From Sediminibacterium sp. FEMGT703S (GTDB taxonomy: Bacteria > Bacteroidota > Bacteroidia > Chitinophagales > Chitinophagaceae), in the NCBI GenBank assembly GCA_002786355.1, contig PGCO01000001.1:248001-312000 (forward strand): 64,000 nucleotides of DNA. Direction: 5' to 3'. The translations under genes and the position numbers were made by a program. Of this stretch, positions 43,722 through 51,357 are shown piece by piece. The notes beneath the pieces were generated by a model, which saw nothing but the letters and a program-made list of their open reading frames with translations, searched no databases and was not told the DNA's origin. Position 1 is the stretch's first letter, and every line of letters begins with the position of its first letter.

Positions 43722-44324
43722 TTACAGCGCTTTAAACTGATACCCCTGTTTTGAAAAATAATCGAGCATTTTAGGCAATGCGTATTTCATTTTATTAAAA
43801 GCTTTAGCACTATCGTGAAATACAACAATCGATCCAGCTTCTGTATGTTTAATACAATAAGCCAAACATCCTTCTGGGGTTAGGTTTGGATCAAAATCGC
43901 CGCTTAGCACATCCCACATAACAATTTGCTTATCGAGTGCCTTGGCTTGCGAACGCTTAATTCTGCCGTAGGGTGGCCTAAACAAATTGCTGTTGATGAC
44001 TTCATCTGCTTGTTGAATATTGGTTAAGTATTCATTATTGGGTGTATGCCACCCATTTAAATGATGTTCTGTATGATTACCCACGGTATGACCTTCTGCA
44101 ATAATACATTGGTATATTTCAGGATGTAACCGGACATTTTTACCAATGCAAAAAAAACTGGCTTTGGCTTGGTATTGTTTTAAGGTATCTAATACAAATG
44201 GGGTAGCAACTTCATGGGGGCCATCATCAAATGTCAGGTAAATGGCTTTATCGGATTCAGGCATGCGCCAAGTATAACCCGAATAAATCATTCTTAACCA
44301 CCAAGGTGTTTTTACCAAATACAT
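43722..44324 (-). CDS. Polysaccharide deacetylase (NodB-type)
   Basis: The 200-residue protein has the NodB motifs: Thr-Phe-Asp33-Asp34-Gly-Pro, His84 and His88 (GNHTEHH), FRPPYGR, a Trp-Asp-Val-Leu-Ser-Gly-Asp-Phe-Asp motif, and the C-terminal Phe-His-Asp-Ser. It removes acetyl groups from peptidoglycan, chitin or other N-acetyl polysaccharides with a metal. It is slightly short for the family and has no signal peptide in the visible N-terminus (YLVKTPWWLRMIYSGYTW is amphipathic). It is divergent from gltX. Confidence 0.88.
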   Translation of the reverse strand: MYLVKTPWWLRMIYSGYTWRMPESDKAIYLTFDDGPHEVATPFVLDTLKQYQAKASFFCIGKNVRLHPEIYQCIIAEGHTVGNHTEHHLNGWHTPNNEYLTNIQQADEVINSNLFRPPYGRIKRSQAKALDKQIVMWDVLSGDFDPNLTPEGCLAYCIKHTEAGSIVVFHDSAKAFNKMKYALPKMLDYFSKQGYQFKAL

Positions 44325-44360
44325 ATATCAAAGATATTCATTAGGGCTGCATGAATGATT

Positions 44361-44368
44361 TATATTTG
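44361..44368 (+). promoter_or_regulatory. -7 box TATATTTG for gltX
   Basis: A perfect TAnnTTTG octamer ends 4 nt before the gltX ATG at 44373. A start site within a few bases of the ATG would give a leaderless or nearly leaderless mRNA. Confidence 0.45.
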
Positions 44369-44372
44369 CAGC

Positions 44373-45965
44373 ATGGAGAAGAAAGTTAGGGTTCGTTTTG
44401 CACCTTCCCCCACGGGTGGTTTGCATCTTGGAGGTGTAAGAACCGTTTTATTTAATTATCTCTTTGCTAAAAAGCATGGGGGCGATTTTATTGTTAGAAT
44501 TGAAGACACCGATCAAACTCGTTTTGTGGAAGGTGCGGAAGAATATATTTTCAATACCCTTGCTTGGTGCGGGCTTACACCAGATGAAAGTCCTTTGCAT
44601 GGCGGACCTTATGCTCCGTACAGACAGAGTGAGCGCAAAGCCAGTTACAAACAATACGCAGATCAATTAGTAAATGCAGGCTATGCTTACTATGCTTTTG
44701 ATACGCCTGAAGATTTGGAACAAATGCGTGCGCAATATAAAACAGACGAAAATCCTTCGCCGCAGTACAATCATTTGTTGCGTGCTAAAATGCGCAATTC
44801 TTTAACACTTTCTGAAACAGAAGTGGCTGAGTTATTGGCTGCAGGAACGCCGCATGTAGTGCGTATTAAAATGCCTTTAGACGAAACAGTTTCTTTTACT
44901 GATATGATTCGTGGTGAAGTGAGTTTCAACACTTCGCAGGTAGATGACAAAGTATTGTTGAAAGCAGATGGTATGCCTACTTATCATTTAGCGGTTGTAG
45001 TAGATGATTATTTAATGAAAATTACCCACGCTTTTCGTGGGGAAGAGTGGTTGCCTAGTGCACCTGTTCATATTTTGTTGTGGAAATATTTAGGCTGGTC
45101 GGCCGAAATGCCTGAATGGGCGCATCTTCCATTGATTTTAAAACCCGACGGAAATGGGAAATTGAGTAAGCGCGATGGAGATCGTTTAGGCTTTCCTGTA
45201 TTTGCAATGGATTGGACTGATCCTAAAACAGGCGAAACAACAATTGGCTTTAAAGAGCGTGGATTTTTACCCGAAGCGTTTGTAAACTTGTTGGCTTTGT
45301 TGGGTTGGAACGATGGTACCGACAACGAAGTATTTACTATAGATGAATTGATTGCTGCATTTTCTATGGAGCGTGTTCACAAAGGTGGTGCTAAGTTTAA
45401 TTATGAAAAAGCATTGTGGTACAATCAGGAGTGGATCAAACGCGCTACTTCTGCACAGTTGGCTGACCAGGTTGCGAACACCCTTGCTACGGCTGGGGTT
45501 ACGGGGTTTGCTGCTGGCGATGGCGATAGCACTGGCGCAGATTCCAAGGCGGTCCACGATGAAAATGATCGCTCGATTTTGTTGCGTGTAATTGATTTAG
45601 TGAAAGAGCGTTGCACGCTAATGGCCGATTTTGTAACCCAGGGTTCTTTCTTTTTTATGAGCCCTTCCGAATGGGATACAGCTTCAATCCAACCCAAATG
45701 GAATGAACAAAAAAATATGTTCTTTATTGAGTTATCTAAAGCTTTTGAAAGCAGCATTGTTTGGGAAACAAATGATTTAGAAAATACCTTTAAAGAAATT
45801 GCTGCAGCACATCAATTAAAACCAGGTGAACTCATGTTGCCTTTGCGCATCATGTTGGTAGGCGGTAAATTTGGACCTGGCGTATTTGATATCGCTGAAA
45901 TAATTGGCAAGCAAGAAACAGTAAATAGAATTCAAAAAGTGTTGAGTATACTTGAACATAATTAA
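44373..45965 (+). CDS. gltX: Glutamyl-tRNA synthetase
   Basis: The 530-residue class I synthetase starts at 44373 (MEKKVRVRFAPSPTGGLHLGGVRT). It contains the HIGH-like Leu-His-Leu-Gly, the Zn-less GVHxGGPYxPYRQS region, and the KMSKS-like Lys-Leu-Ser-Lys-Arg. It charges tRNA-Glu. An insertion rich in Gly/Ala/Asp (TGVTGFAAGDGDSTGADSKAVHDEN, about residues 396-420) is unusual. GltX is a documented target of HipA-type kinases, of which this window encodes two. Confidence 0.97.
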   Translation: MEKKVRVRFAPSPTGGLHLGGVRTVLFNYLFAKKHGGDFIVRIEDTDQTRFVEGAEEYIFNTLAWCGLTPDESPLHGGPYAPYRQSERKASYKQYADQLVNAGYAYYAFDTPEDLEQMRAQYKTDENPSPQYNHLLRAKMRNSLTLSETEVAELLAAGTPHVVRIKMPLDETVSFTDMIRGEVSFNTSQVDDKVLLKADGMPTYHLAVVVDDYLMKITHAFRGEEWLPSAPVHILLWKYLGWSAEMPEWAHLPLILKPDGNGKLSKRDGDRLGFPVFAMDWTDPKTGETTIGFKERGFLPEAFVNLLALLGWNDGTDNEVFTIDELIAAFSMERVHKGGAKFNYEKALWYNQEWIKRATSAQLADQVANTLATAGVTGFAAGDGDSTGADSKAVHDENDRSILLRVIDLVKERCTLMADFVTQGSFFFMSPSEWDTASIQPKWNEQKNMFFIELSKAFESSIVWETNDLENTFKEIAAAHQLKPGELMLPLRIMLVGGKFGPGVFDIAEIIGKQETVNRIQKVLSILEHN

Positions 45966-45974
45966 CCAGTCATT

Positions 45975-46382
45975 ATGAAAAGACCTATAAGGGTTTTAGT
46001 AGCAAAAGTTGGATTGGATGGGCATGATCGCGGAGCAAAAATTATTGCTACTGCTTTGCGCAATGAAGGTATGGAAGTTATTTATACTGGCTTACGCCAA
46101 ACACCTGAAATGGTGGTGAATGCTGCGTTACAAGAAGATGTGGATGCCATTGGCATCAGCATTTTAAGTGGTGCACATATGACCGTATTCCCGAAAATTA
46201 TTTCGTTAATGAAAGAGAAAAACATGAACGATGTTTTGCTCACCGGCGGTGGGATTATACCCGATGAAGACATGCATGAACTCAACGAAATGGGTGTGGG
46301 TAAACTCTTTGCACCAGGCACTCCTACAACCGATATAGCGAAATATATAGAGGAATGGGTGGGGATTAACAGGTCATTTTAA
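45975..46382 (+). CDS. Stand-alone cobalamin (B12)-binding domain protein
   Basis: The 135-residue protein is the C-terminal half of methylmalonyl-CoA-mutase-type enzymes: [15 protein letters not shown] with Asp15-x-His17-x-x-Gly20 (cobalt ligand), SILSGAH, and [14 protein letters not shown]. It binds adenosylcobalamin and needs a separate catalytic subunit, which is not in the window. It follows gltX after 9 nt, so the two may be co-transcribed. It could serve as the small subunit of a split acyl-CoA mutase. Confidence 0.88.
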   Translation: MKRPIRVLVAKVGLDGHDRGAKIIATALRNEGMEVIYTGLRQTPEMVVNAALQEDVDAIGISILSGAHMTVFPKIISLMKEKNMNDVLLTGGGIIPDEDMHELNEMGVGKLFAPGTPTTDIAKYIEEWVGINRSF

Positions 46383-46429
46383 GTTGTATTAGATAATATT
46401 CTGTAACTTAAGATTGAAAAAGAATTAAG

Positions 46430-46690
46430 ATGGAGAAAACAGTAAAAAGAACCATAAGAAGAGCAAAGCCATCAGCTGAATCCACTTTATTAATAAAAGC
46501 CGCAAAAAAAGCTGCAAAAAATGCGATTCGAACTTCGAAGGCTTTGGGTTTAGATATTACTTATCTCAAAAATGGAATTATTTATAAAGAGACTGTTGAT
46601 GGGAAGGTAATTGCTATTGGAGAAAATAAATCAGAAGTTCCCCATAAAATTAACTTAAAAAAAGGTTCAATTTTGAATGCAAAGAATTAA
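46430..46690 (+). CDS. Small basic protein, probable partner of the zeta-like kinase
   Basis: The 86-residue protein is Lys/Arg/Ala-rich in its first 40 residues, followed by ALGLDITYLKNGIIYKETVDGKVIAIGE. No family with a known function is recognised, but short proteins with this ending commonly sit before zeta-type kinase genes. It overlaps the kinase gene by 14 nt. An antitoxin role is plausible but unproven. Confidence 0.55.
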   Translation: MEKTVKRTIRRAKPSAESTLLIKAAKKAAKNAIRTSKALGLDITYLKNGIIYKETVDGKVIAIGENKSEVPHKINLKKGSILNAKN

Positions 46691-47417
46691 AAGATTAAGA
46701 GTATTTGCGGGCCCCAATGGTTCAGGGAAATCTACTGTTTATCAAGATGTAAAAAAGTACTTTAGAGAAATACCATTCATTAACGCTGATGAGATAGAAT
46801 CCCACATTGCAAAGTTCAAATTAATAGACTTAGCAAAATATAATTTGAGTCTAACTTCAGCAGATTTTACCAAATTTTTAAAAAGGAAAGAAGCTAAATC
46901 ATTATTCGAAAAAGCTACTCAAGAAGGGCATACAATTGATTTAGTATTAAGGGAAAATTGTATAGTAGACGAGTCAAATAAAATACATAGCTATGAAGCA
47001 TCTCTGATTGCTGCTTTTATCAGGTGGGCGATGTACATGAATGGTAATGGTTTTTCTTTTGAAACAGTAATGAGCCATAAAAGCAAATTGAGAGAATTGG
47101 CTGACGCTAAGAAAAAAGGATATAGAATCTATCTCTATTTTGTATGTATTGATAACCCAGAAATTAATATAGAGAGAGTAAAAGATAGAGTAAAAAAAGG
47201 TGGACATAATGTGAATTCTGTCAAACTTAGAGCAAGGTATCTAAATACACTCCAAAATTTATACCCCGCAGTCAAACTAGCCTATAAGGTCTTCTTATTT
47301 GATAACTCTGAAAAGATTCCAGAACTAGTAGCTGAAATTGAGAACGAAAAGATGAAAATTAATACCAACTCCCTACCAAACTGGTTTTACAATTTCGTTC
47401 TTCCATATTATGATTAA
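46677..47417 (+). CDS. Zeta-toxin-like P-loop kinase
   Basis: The 246-residue protein has a P-loop Ala11-Gly-Pro-Asn-Gly-Ser-Gly-Lys18-Ser-Thr, an acidic NADEIESHIAKF segment after the first strand, and a later Arg-rich IERVKDRVKKGGHNV region, as in zeta-toxin/predicted ABC-type ATPases. Zeta toxins phosphorylate UDP-N-acetylglucosamine; whether this protein does is unknown. The 14-nt overlap with the small gene upstream indicates a two-gene toxin-antitoxin-like unit. Confidence 0.7.
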   Translation: MQRIKRLRVFAGPNGSGKSTVYQDVKKYFREIPFINADEIESHIAKFKLIDLAKYNLSLTSADFTKFLKRKEAKSLFEKATQEGHTIDLVLRENCIVDESNKIHSYEASLIAAFIRWAMYMNGNGFSFETVMSHKSKLRELADAKKKGYRIYLYFVCIDNPEINIERVKDRVKKGGHNVNSVKLRARYLNTLQNLYPAVKLAYKVFLFDNSEKIPELVAEIENEKMKINTNSLPNWFYNFVLPYYD

Positions 47418-47446
47418 TATTAAAGTATTCAATGTGATCTCTGGCT

Positions 47447-47454
47447 TATCTTTG
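47447..47454 (+). promoter_or_regulatory. -7 box TATCTTTG for the crotonase gene
   Basis: A perfect TAnnTTTG octamer lies 16 nt before the ATG at 47471, giving a short leader. Confidence 0.4.
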
Positions 47455-47470
47455 CGGCAAATTTTACGAT

Positions 47471-48250
47471 ATGGCTTACCAGACCTTATTGACATCTCTT
47501 GATCAAGGGATCTTTACCATTACCATTAACCGTCCGGATAAATTGAATGCAATTAATCAACAAGTCATGACCGACTTGAATAATGCAATGGACGAAGTGT
47601 ATCACAATGCCGACATTAAAAGTGTCATCTTAACTGGTGCTGGCCCTAAAGCATTTGTTGCAGGTGCAGACATCAGTGAATTTGCTGGAGCTACTGTTGC
47701 AGAAGGAATGGCATTGGCAAAAAAAGGCCAAGACATTTTCTTTAGAATCGAAAATTCTCCCAAGCCTGTAGTGGCTTGCGTAAATGGTTTTGCATTAGGG
47801 GGTGGATGTGAGCTAGCAATGAGTTGTCATTTCCGCATTGCATCGAGCAACGCAAAATTTGGACAACCCGAAGTGAACCTAGGATTGATTCCAGGCTACG
47901 GTGGCACACAAAGATTAGTACAACTAATTGGAAAGGGTCGAGCAATGGAATTATTGATGAGTGCAGGCATGATTGATGCTCCTACTGCTTTACAATATGG
48001 ATTAGTCAATTATGTAGTAACACCAGAAGAATTAATTGCGAAAGCAGTTTCAATTTTATCTATTATCAACGAAAAAGCACCATTGGCAGTTGCTTCATGT
48101 ATCATGAGTGCCAACGCTGTATTTAATGAAAATGTAGACGGTTACGCAGTTGAAGTTGCTGAATTTGGCAACTGCTTTGGAACCGAGGATATGAAAGAAG
48201 GAACCACTGCTTTCTTAGAAAAACGAAAGGCAAATTTTAACGGAAAATAA
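47471..48250 (+). CDS. Enoyl-CoA hydratase / crotonase-family protein
   Basis: The 259-residue protein has the crotonase oxyanion-hole stretch [11 protein letters not shown] and the second [20 protein letters not shown], then [21 protein letters not shown] with the second catalytic Glu. Both catalytic Glu positions (GGGCELA and PEVNLGL) are present, favouring a true enoyl-CoA hydratase. It acts in fatty or amino acid degradation. fumC follows 10 nt later. Confidence 0.92.
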   Translation: MAYQTLLTSLDQGIFTITINRPDKLNAINQQVMTDLNNAMDEVYHNADIKSVILTGAGPKAFVAGADISEFAGATVAEGMALAKKGQDIFFRIENSPKPVVACVNGFALGGGCELAMSCHFRIASSNAKFGQPEVNLGLIPGYGGTQRLVQLIGKGRAMELLMSAGMIDAPTALQYGLVNYVVTPEELIAKAVSILSIINEKAPLAVASCIMSANAVFNENVDGYAVEVAEFGNCFGTEDMKEGTTAFLEKRKANFNGK

Positions 48251-48260
48251 AAACCACTAT

Positions 48261-49661
48261 ATGGAATTTAGAATAGAAAAAGATACCATGGGCGAGGTTA
48301 AAGTACCAGCCAATGTTTATTGGGGCGCACAAACACAGCGCAGTATTGAAAACTTTCCGATTGCGCAAGACATTAATAAAATGCCGAAAGAAATTATTCA
48401 GGCATTTGCTTACTTAAAAAAAGCAGCAGCATTAACCAATCGTGATGCAGGCGTTTTACCAGCTGAAAAAGCGGAACTAATTGGAACGGTTTGTGATGAA
48501 ATTTTAGCAGGTAAGTTAAATGATCAATTTCCATTGGTTGTTTGGCAAACTGGTAGCGGTACACAAAGCAATATGAACGTGAATGAAGTAGTTGCTTACC
48601 GTGGTCATGTATTAAAAGGTGGTAATCTTACCGATAAAGAGAAGTTTTTACACCCGAACGATGATGTAAATAAATCGCAGAGCAGTAATGATACTTTTCC
48701 TACTGCAATGCATATTGCTGCTTATAAAATTTTAGTGGAATTAACCATCCCAGGTATTGAAAAATTACGCGATACCCTTGCTGCTAAAAGCAAAGCTTTT
48801 ATGCATGTAGTTAAAATTGGTCGTACCCATTTTATGGATGCTACTCCATTAACAGTTGGTCAAGAATTAAGCGGATACGTTTCTCAATTGAATCACGGTT
48901 TAAAAGCTATCAAGAATTCGTTGGCACACTTAAGTGAATTAGCACTAGGTGGAACAGCAGTAGGTACGGGCATCAACACACCAAAAGGATATGATGTTAA
49001 TGTTGCAAAGCATATTGCAGACCTAACTGGCTTACCTTTTGTTACTGCCGAAAATAAATTTGAAGCATTGGCCGCACACGATGCCATTGTTGAAGCACAT
49101 GGTGCATTAAAAACAGTTGCTGTTAGTTTGATGAAAATCGCGAATGATATTCGTATGTTATCTTCTGGCCCAAGAAGCGGCATTGGCGAATTATTTATTC
49201 CAGACAACGAGCCAGGTTCTTCTATTATGCCCGGTAAAGTTAACCCTACTCAGTGCGAAGCATTAACCATGATTGCTGTACAAGTAATGGGGAATGATGT
49301 GGCTATTGGTATTGGTGGTTCTAACGGTCATTTTGAATTGAATGTTTTTAAACCAGTAATGATTTATAATTTCCTACACAGTGCTCGCTTAATTGGAGAT
49401 GGTTGTGTAAGTTTTAATGATAAATGTGCAGTGGGTATTGAACCAATTGAAGCCAATATTCAAAAGCACGTAAACAACTCATTGATGTTGGTGACTGCAT
49501 TGAATACCAAGATTGGTTATTACAAAGCCGCTGAAATTGCTCAGACTGCTCATAAAGAAGGAACTACATTGAAGGAAATGGCTATTAAGTTGGGTTACTT
49601 AACTGCTGAGGAATTTGATCAGTGGGTGATTCCGGCGGATATGGTAGGTGAGATTAAGTAA
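48261..49661 (+). CDS. fumC: Class II fumarate hydratase
   Basis: The 466-residue protein is a full-length fumarase [53 protein letters not shown], and the signature [13 protein letters not shown]. It hydrates fumarate to L-malate in the TCA cycle. It is 10 nt after the crotonase gene, so probably co-transcribed. Its 3' flank carries a long stem-loop. Confidence 0.97.
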   Translation: MEFRIEKDTMGEVKVPANVYWGAQTQRSIENFPIAQDINKMPKEIIQAFAYLKKAAALTNRDAGVLPAEKAELIGTVCDEILAGKLNDQFPLVVWQTGSGTQSNMNVNEVVAYRGHVLKGGNLTDKEKFLHPNDDVNKSQSSNDTFPTAMHIAAYKILVELTIPGIEKLRDTLAAKSKAFMHVVKIGRTHFMDATPLTVGQELSGYVSQLNHGLKAIKNSLAHLSELALGGTAVGTGINTPKGYDVNVAKHIADLTGLPFVTAENKFEALAAHDAIVEAHGALKTVAVSLMKIANDIRMLSSGPRSGIGELFIPDNEPGSSIMPGKVNPTQCEALTMIAVQVMGNDVAIGIGGSNGHFELNVFKPVMIYNFLHSARLIGDGCVSFNDKCAVGIEPIEANIQKHVNNSLMLVTALNTKIGYYKAAEIAQTAHKEGTTLKEMAIKLGYLTAEEFDQWVIPADMVGEIK

Positions 49662-49667
49662 TCTAAA

Positions 49668-49787
49668 GTAAAAGCAAACAGTCCAAATCTCGCTGCTTTT
49701 TAATTCTAGTTTAAAAAAAAGTAATACCTCAAAAATATTGCAGCTAGAATTAAAAAAATGCTCAATTTGGACTGTTTTTCTTTTTAC
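49668..49787 (-). repeat. Long stem-loop element A with conserved internal loop
   Basis: Two arms (49668-49709 and 49744-49787) pair over about 40 nt with a 34-nt loop. Outer stem AAACAGTCCAAAT / ATTTGGACTGTTT and inner stem TTTTTAATTCTAG / CTAGAATTAAAAA are separated by an internal loop. Read on the minus strand, the loop is GAGCATT (49763-49757) opposite GCAGCGA (49696-49690). The same loop occurs in element B at 51176-51291 with unrelated stems. It lies 6 nt beyond fumC and could also act as its terminator. Confidence 0.75.
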
Positions 49788-49818
49788 ATATAATCACTTT
49801 GATATTTTCTTCCATTTG

Positions 49819-49834
49819 AATTTGAGAAATGCTC
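49819..49834. repeat. Left copy of a 16-bp inverted repeat flanking the S41 gene
   Basis: AATTTGAGAAATGCTC lies 3 nt beyond the stop of the S41 peptidase gene. Its exact reverse complement is at 51139-51154. The CTC end holds the GAGCATTT core also seen in the internal loops of the two flanking hairpins. Confidence 0.7.
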
Positions 49835-49837
49835 CAA

Positions 49838-51100
49838 TCACTTCTTGCCTTTAATAAAATAAACCGCCTGTTCAATCCAATCCTGATCTGCTCTTAAAAT
49901 AATATCTGGTTTAATTCCATAGTCCTCATAGGATAAAAGTGCAGTGCCATTATTCATATCTGTTGGATAAATTTCAAAGTTTCCACTTGGAAGTTTTTGT
50001 TTTTTACCATAATTACTTCCATAAGCTAGCATACCTTTTGTTTGCTGACCTAATACAGTAACATTATTTAATTGCTTTAATTCTAATGTAAAAATTTCTG
50101 CTTGGCTGAGTGTGCCATTGTTTACAAGCAGGATCAATTGACCTTTTTTTGTATAATTCTTTAACAGCTTTAGGTATTTATTCATTTCCTTTTCTGCACC
50201 TCCTTCGTTATTTCGTAAGTCTAAAATCAAATAGGGTTTATTGAGCAGGTTGCTTATAGAATCGTGAAAACGTTGTGAAATTTGAGATGTGGCTGAATTT
50301 GCTTGAAAAGTTTGGATTAGAATATACTGGATGGAGTCATTTATATTTTTAAACGAAAATTTTTGTGATTGCTTGGGCAGATTCACATATTCAACTTCTT
50401 TTATTTTTTTTGCATAAACTTCCTGAGTAAAAGATCCATAAAAACTACTGTAAACCAATGATTGATTTTGGTATTTCTCTATGGGTTGAAATATGAAGAA
50501 CTTTAAATAAGGATGACCATATATTGCCTTATAAATATGCTGATCTGATTCGTATAGATAGAATGCAATCTGCCCTTTTTTCCACAAGTTAATTTCTGAA
50601 TCTAATACAACTCCTATATATTCCTTATCATTATTTTTAAAAACACCTACCCGATAAAATTTTCCGTAATGATAAATCCCTTCAACAGAATCAATCGGTT
50701 TAGTAGCAAGATTTAGCATTAAGGAATCAATATCCATTGCAACTGTTGGATATTCCCCAAACAATTTTGATGAAACAAAACTGTCGATACTTTCTTTTGT
50801 TTTGAAGTGATCATAATTGGGTAGCTGATAAAATCCTACATGATTATCGCGAATAGGGAAGAGCATTTTCGATAAATTATAAAAATAAGCTATGCTCGAT
50901 GTTGAATTATTGGAGTCCGCTAATAAACGATTGTATAACTTATTATAATCAGCTAATTTATCGCCTTTAATTTGAGCCTTAAATGAAGCTGTTTTTTGAA
51001 CAATAGACTTAAGTGCGTTTAGATCTTCAACATAAGTTCTTGTCTGTGCATGTAATTTGGCTGATATTATTAGTAGTAGAAGTACATTATTTAATCTCAT
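49838..51100 (-). CDS. Exported S41-family peptidase
   Basis: The protein (about 420 residues from the ATG at 51100) has a signal peptide (MRLNNVLLLLIISAKLHAQ) and an S41 C-terminal-processing-protease-like domain. The strand LILDLRNNEGGAEKEMNKYL and the Ser loop LLVNNGTLSQAEIFTLEL followed by GQQTKGMLAYGSN match the catalytic region; the Ser in Leu-Ser-Gln-Ala-Glu is the probable nucleophile. No PDZ domain is obvious. An alternative ATG at 51151 would run into the inverted repeat and adds a strange N-terminus. It is flanked by inverted repeats and hairpins on both sides. Confidence 0.78.
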   Translation of the reverse strand: MRLNNVLLLLIISAKLHAQTRTYVEDLNALKSIVQKTASFKAQIKGDKLADYNKLYNRLLADSNNSTSSIAYFYNLSKMLFPIRDNHVGFYQLPNYDHFKTKESIDSFVSSKLFGEYPTVAMDIDSLMLNLATKPIDSVEGIYHYGKFYRVGVFKNNDKEYIGVVLDSEINLWKKGQIAFYLYESDQHIYKAIYGHPYLKFFIFQPIEKYQNQSLVYSSFYGSFTQEVYAKKIKEVEYVNLPKQSQKFSFKNINDSIQYILIQTFQANSATSQISQRFHDSISNLLNKPYLILDLRNNEGGAEKEMNKYLKLLKNYTKKGQLILLVNNGTLSQAEIFTLELKQLNNVTVLGQQTKGMLAYGSNYGKKQKLPSGNFEIYPTDMNNGTALLSYEDYGIKPDIILRADQDWIEQAVYFIKGKK

Positions 51101-51138
51101 AGATTCAAAAATAAGAAAAGGAGTAAACAAGAAAATTC

Positions 51139-51154
51139 GAGCATTTCTCAAATT
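51139..51154. repeat. Right copy of a 16-bp inverted repeat flanking the S41 gene
   Basis: GAGCATTTCTCAAATT is the exact reverse complement of 49819-49834. The repeats face each other across 1.3 kb with only the S41 gene between them. A related GAGCATTTTCCAGATTT lies in the left arm of element B at 51197. Confidence 0.7.
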
Positions 51155-51175
51155 TCTAGATTAAGTATATAAAGA

Positions 51176-51291
51176 GGGGGATGAACATACTGATTCGAGC
51201 ATTTTCCAGATTTCAACTTGCAGTATTTTAAAGTATTACAATTTGCACAAGTTGAAATCTGGGGGCAGCGAGAATTGGTATGTTCACCCCC
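51176..51291 (+). repeat. Long stem-loop element B with conserved internal loop
   Basis: Arms 51176-51220 and 51248-51291 pair over about 40 nt with a 27-nt loop. The outer stem is GGGGG(A)TGAACATAC / GTATGTTCACCCCC and the inner stem CAGATTTCAACTTG / CAAGTTGAAATCTG. The internal loop is GAGCATT (51197-51203) opposite GCAGCGA (51265-51271), the same loop as element A, although the stems share no sequence. It points the opposite way to element A, so the pair mirrors around the S41 gene. No ORF was seen here. Confidence 0.8.
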
Positions 51292-51357
51292 TATTCTATT
51301 TTAGTTGAAATGGAGAGGCCGAGAGTATTGTATGTTTTGCTTTTGCATTAAAGTATA

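Noticed and set aside
49668..51291. Insertion sequence with terminal repeats
   Set aside because: The only gene inside is an S41 peptidase; no transposase or integrase is coded on either strand, so I kept it as an unexplained structured element.
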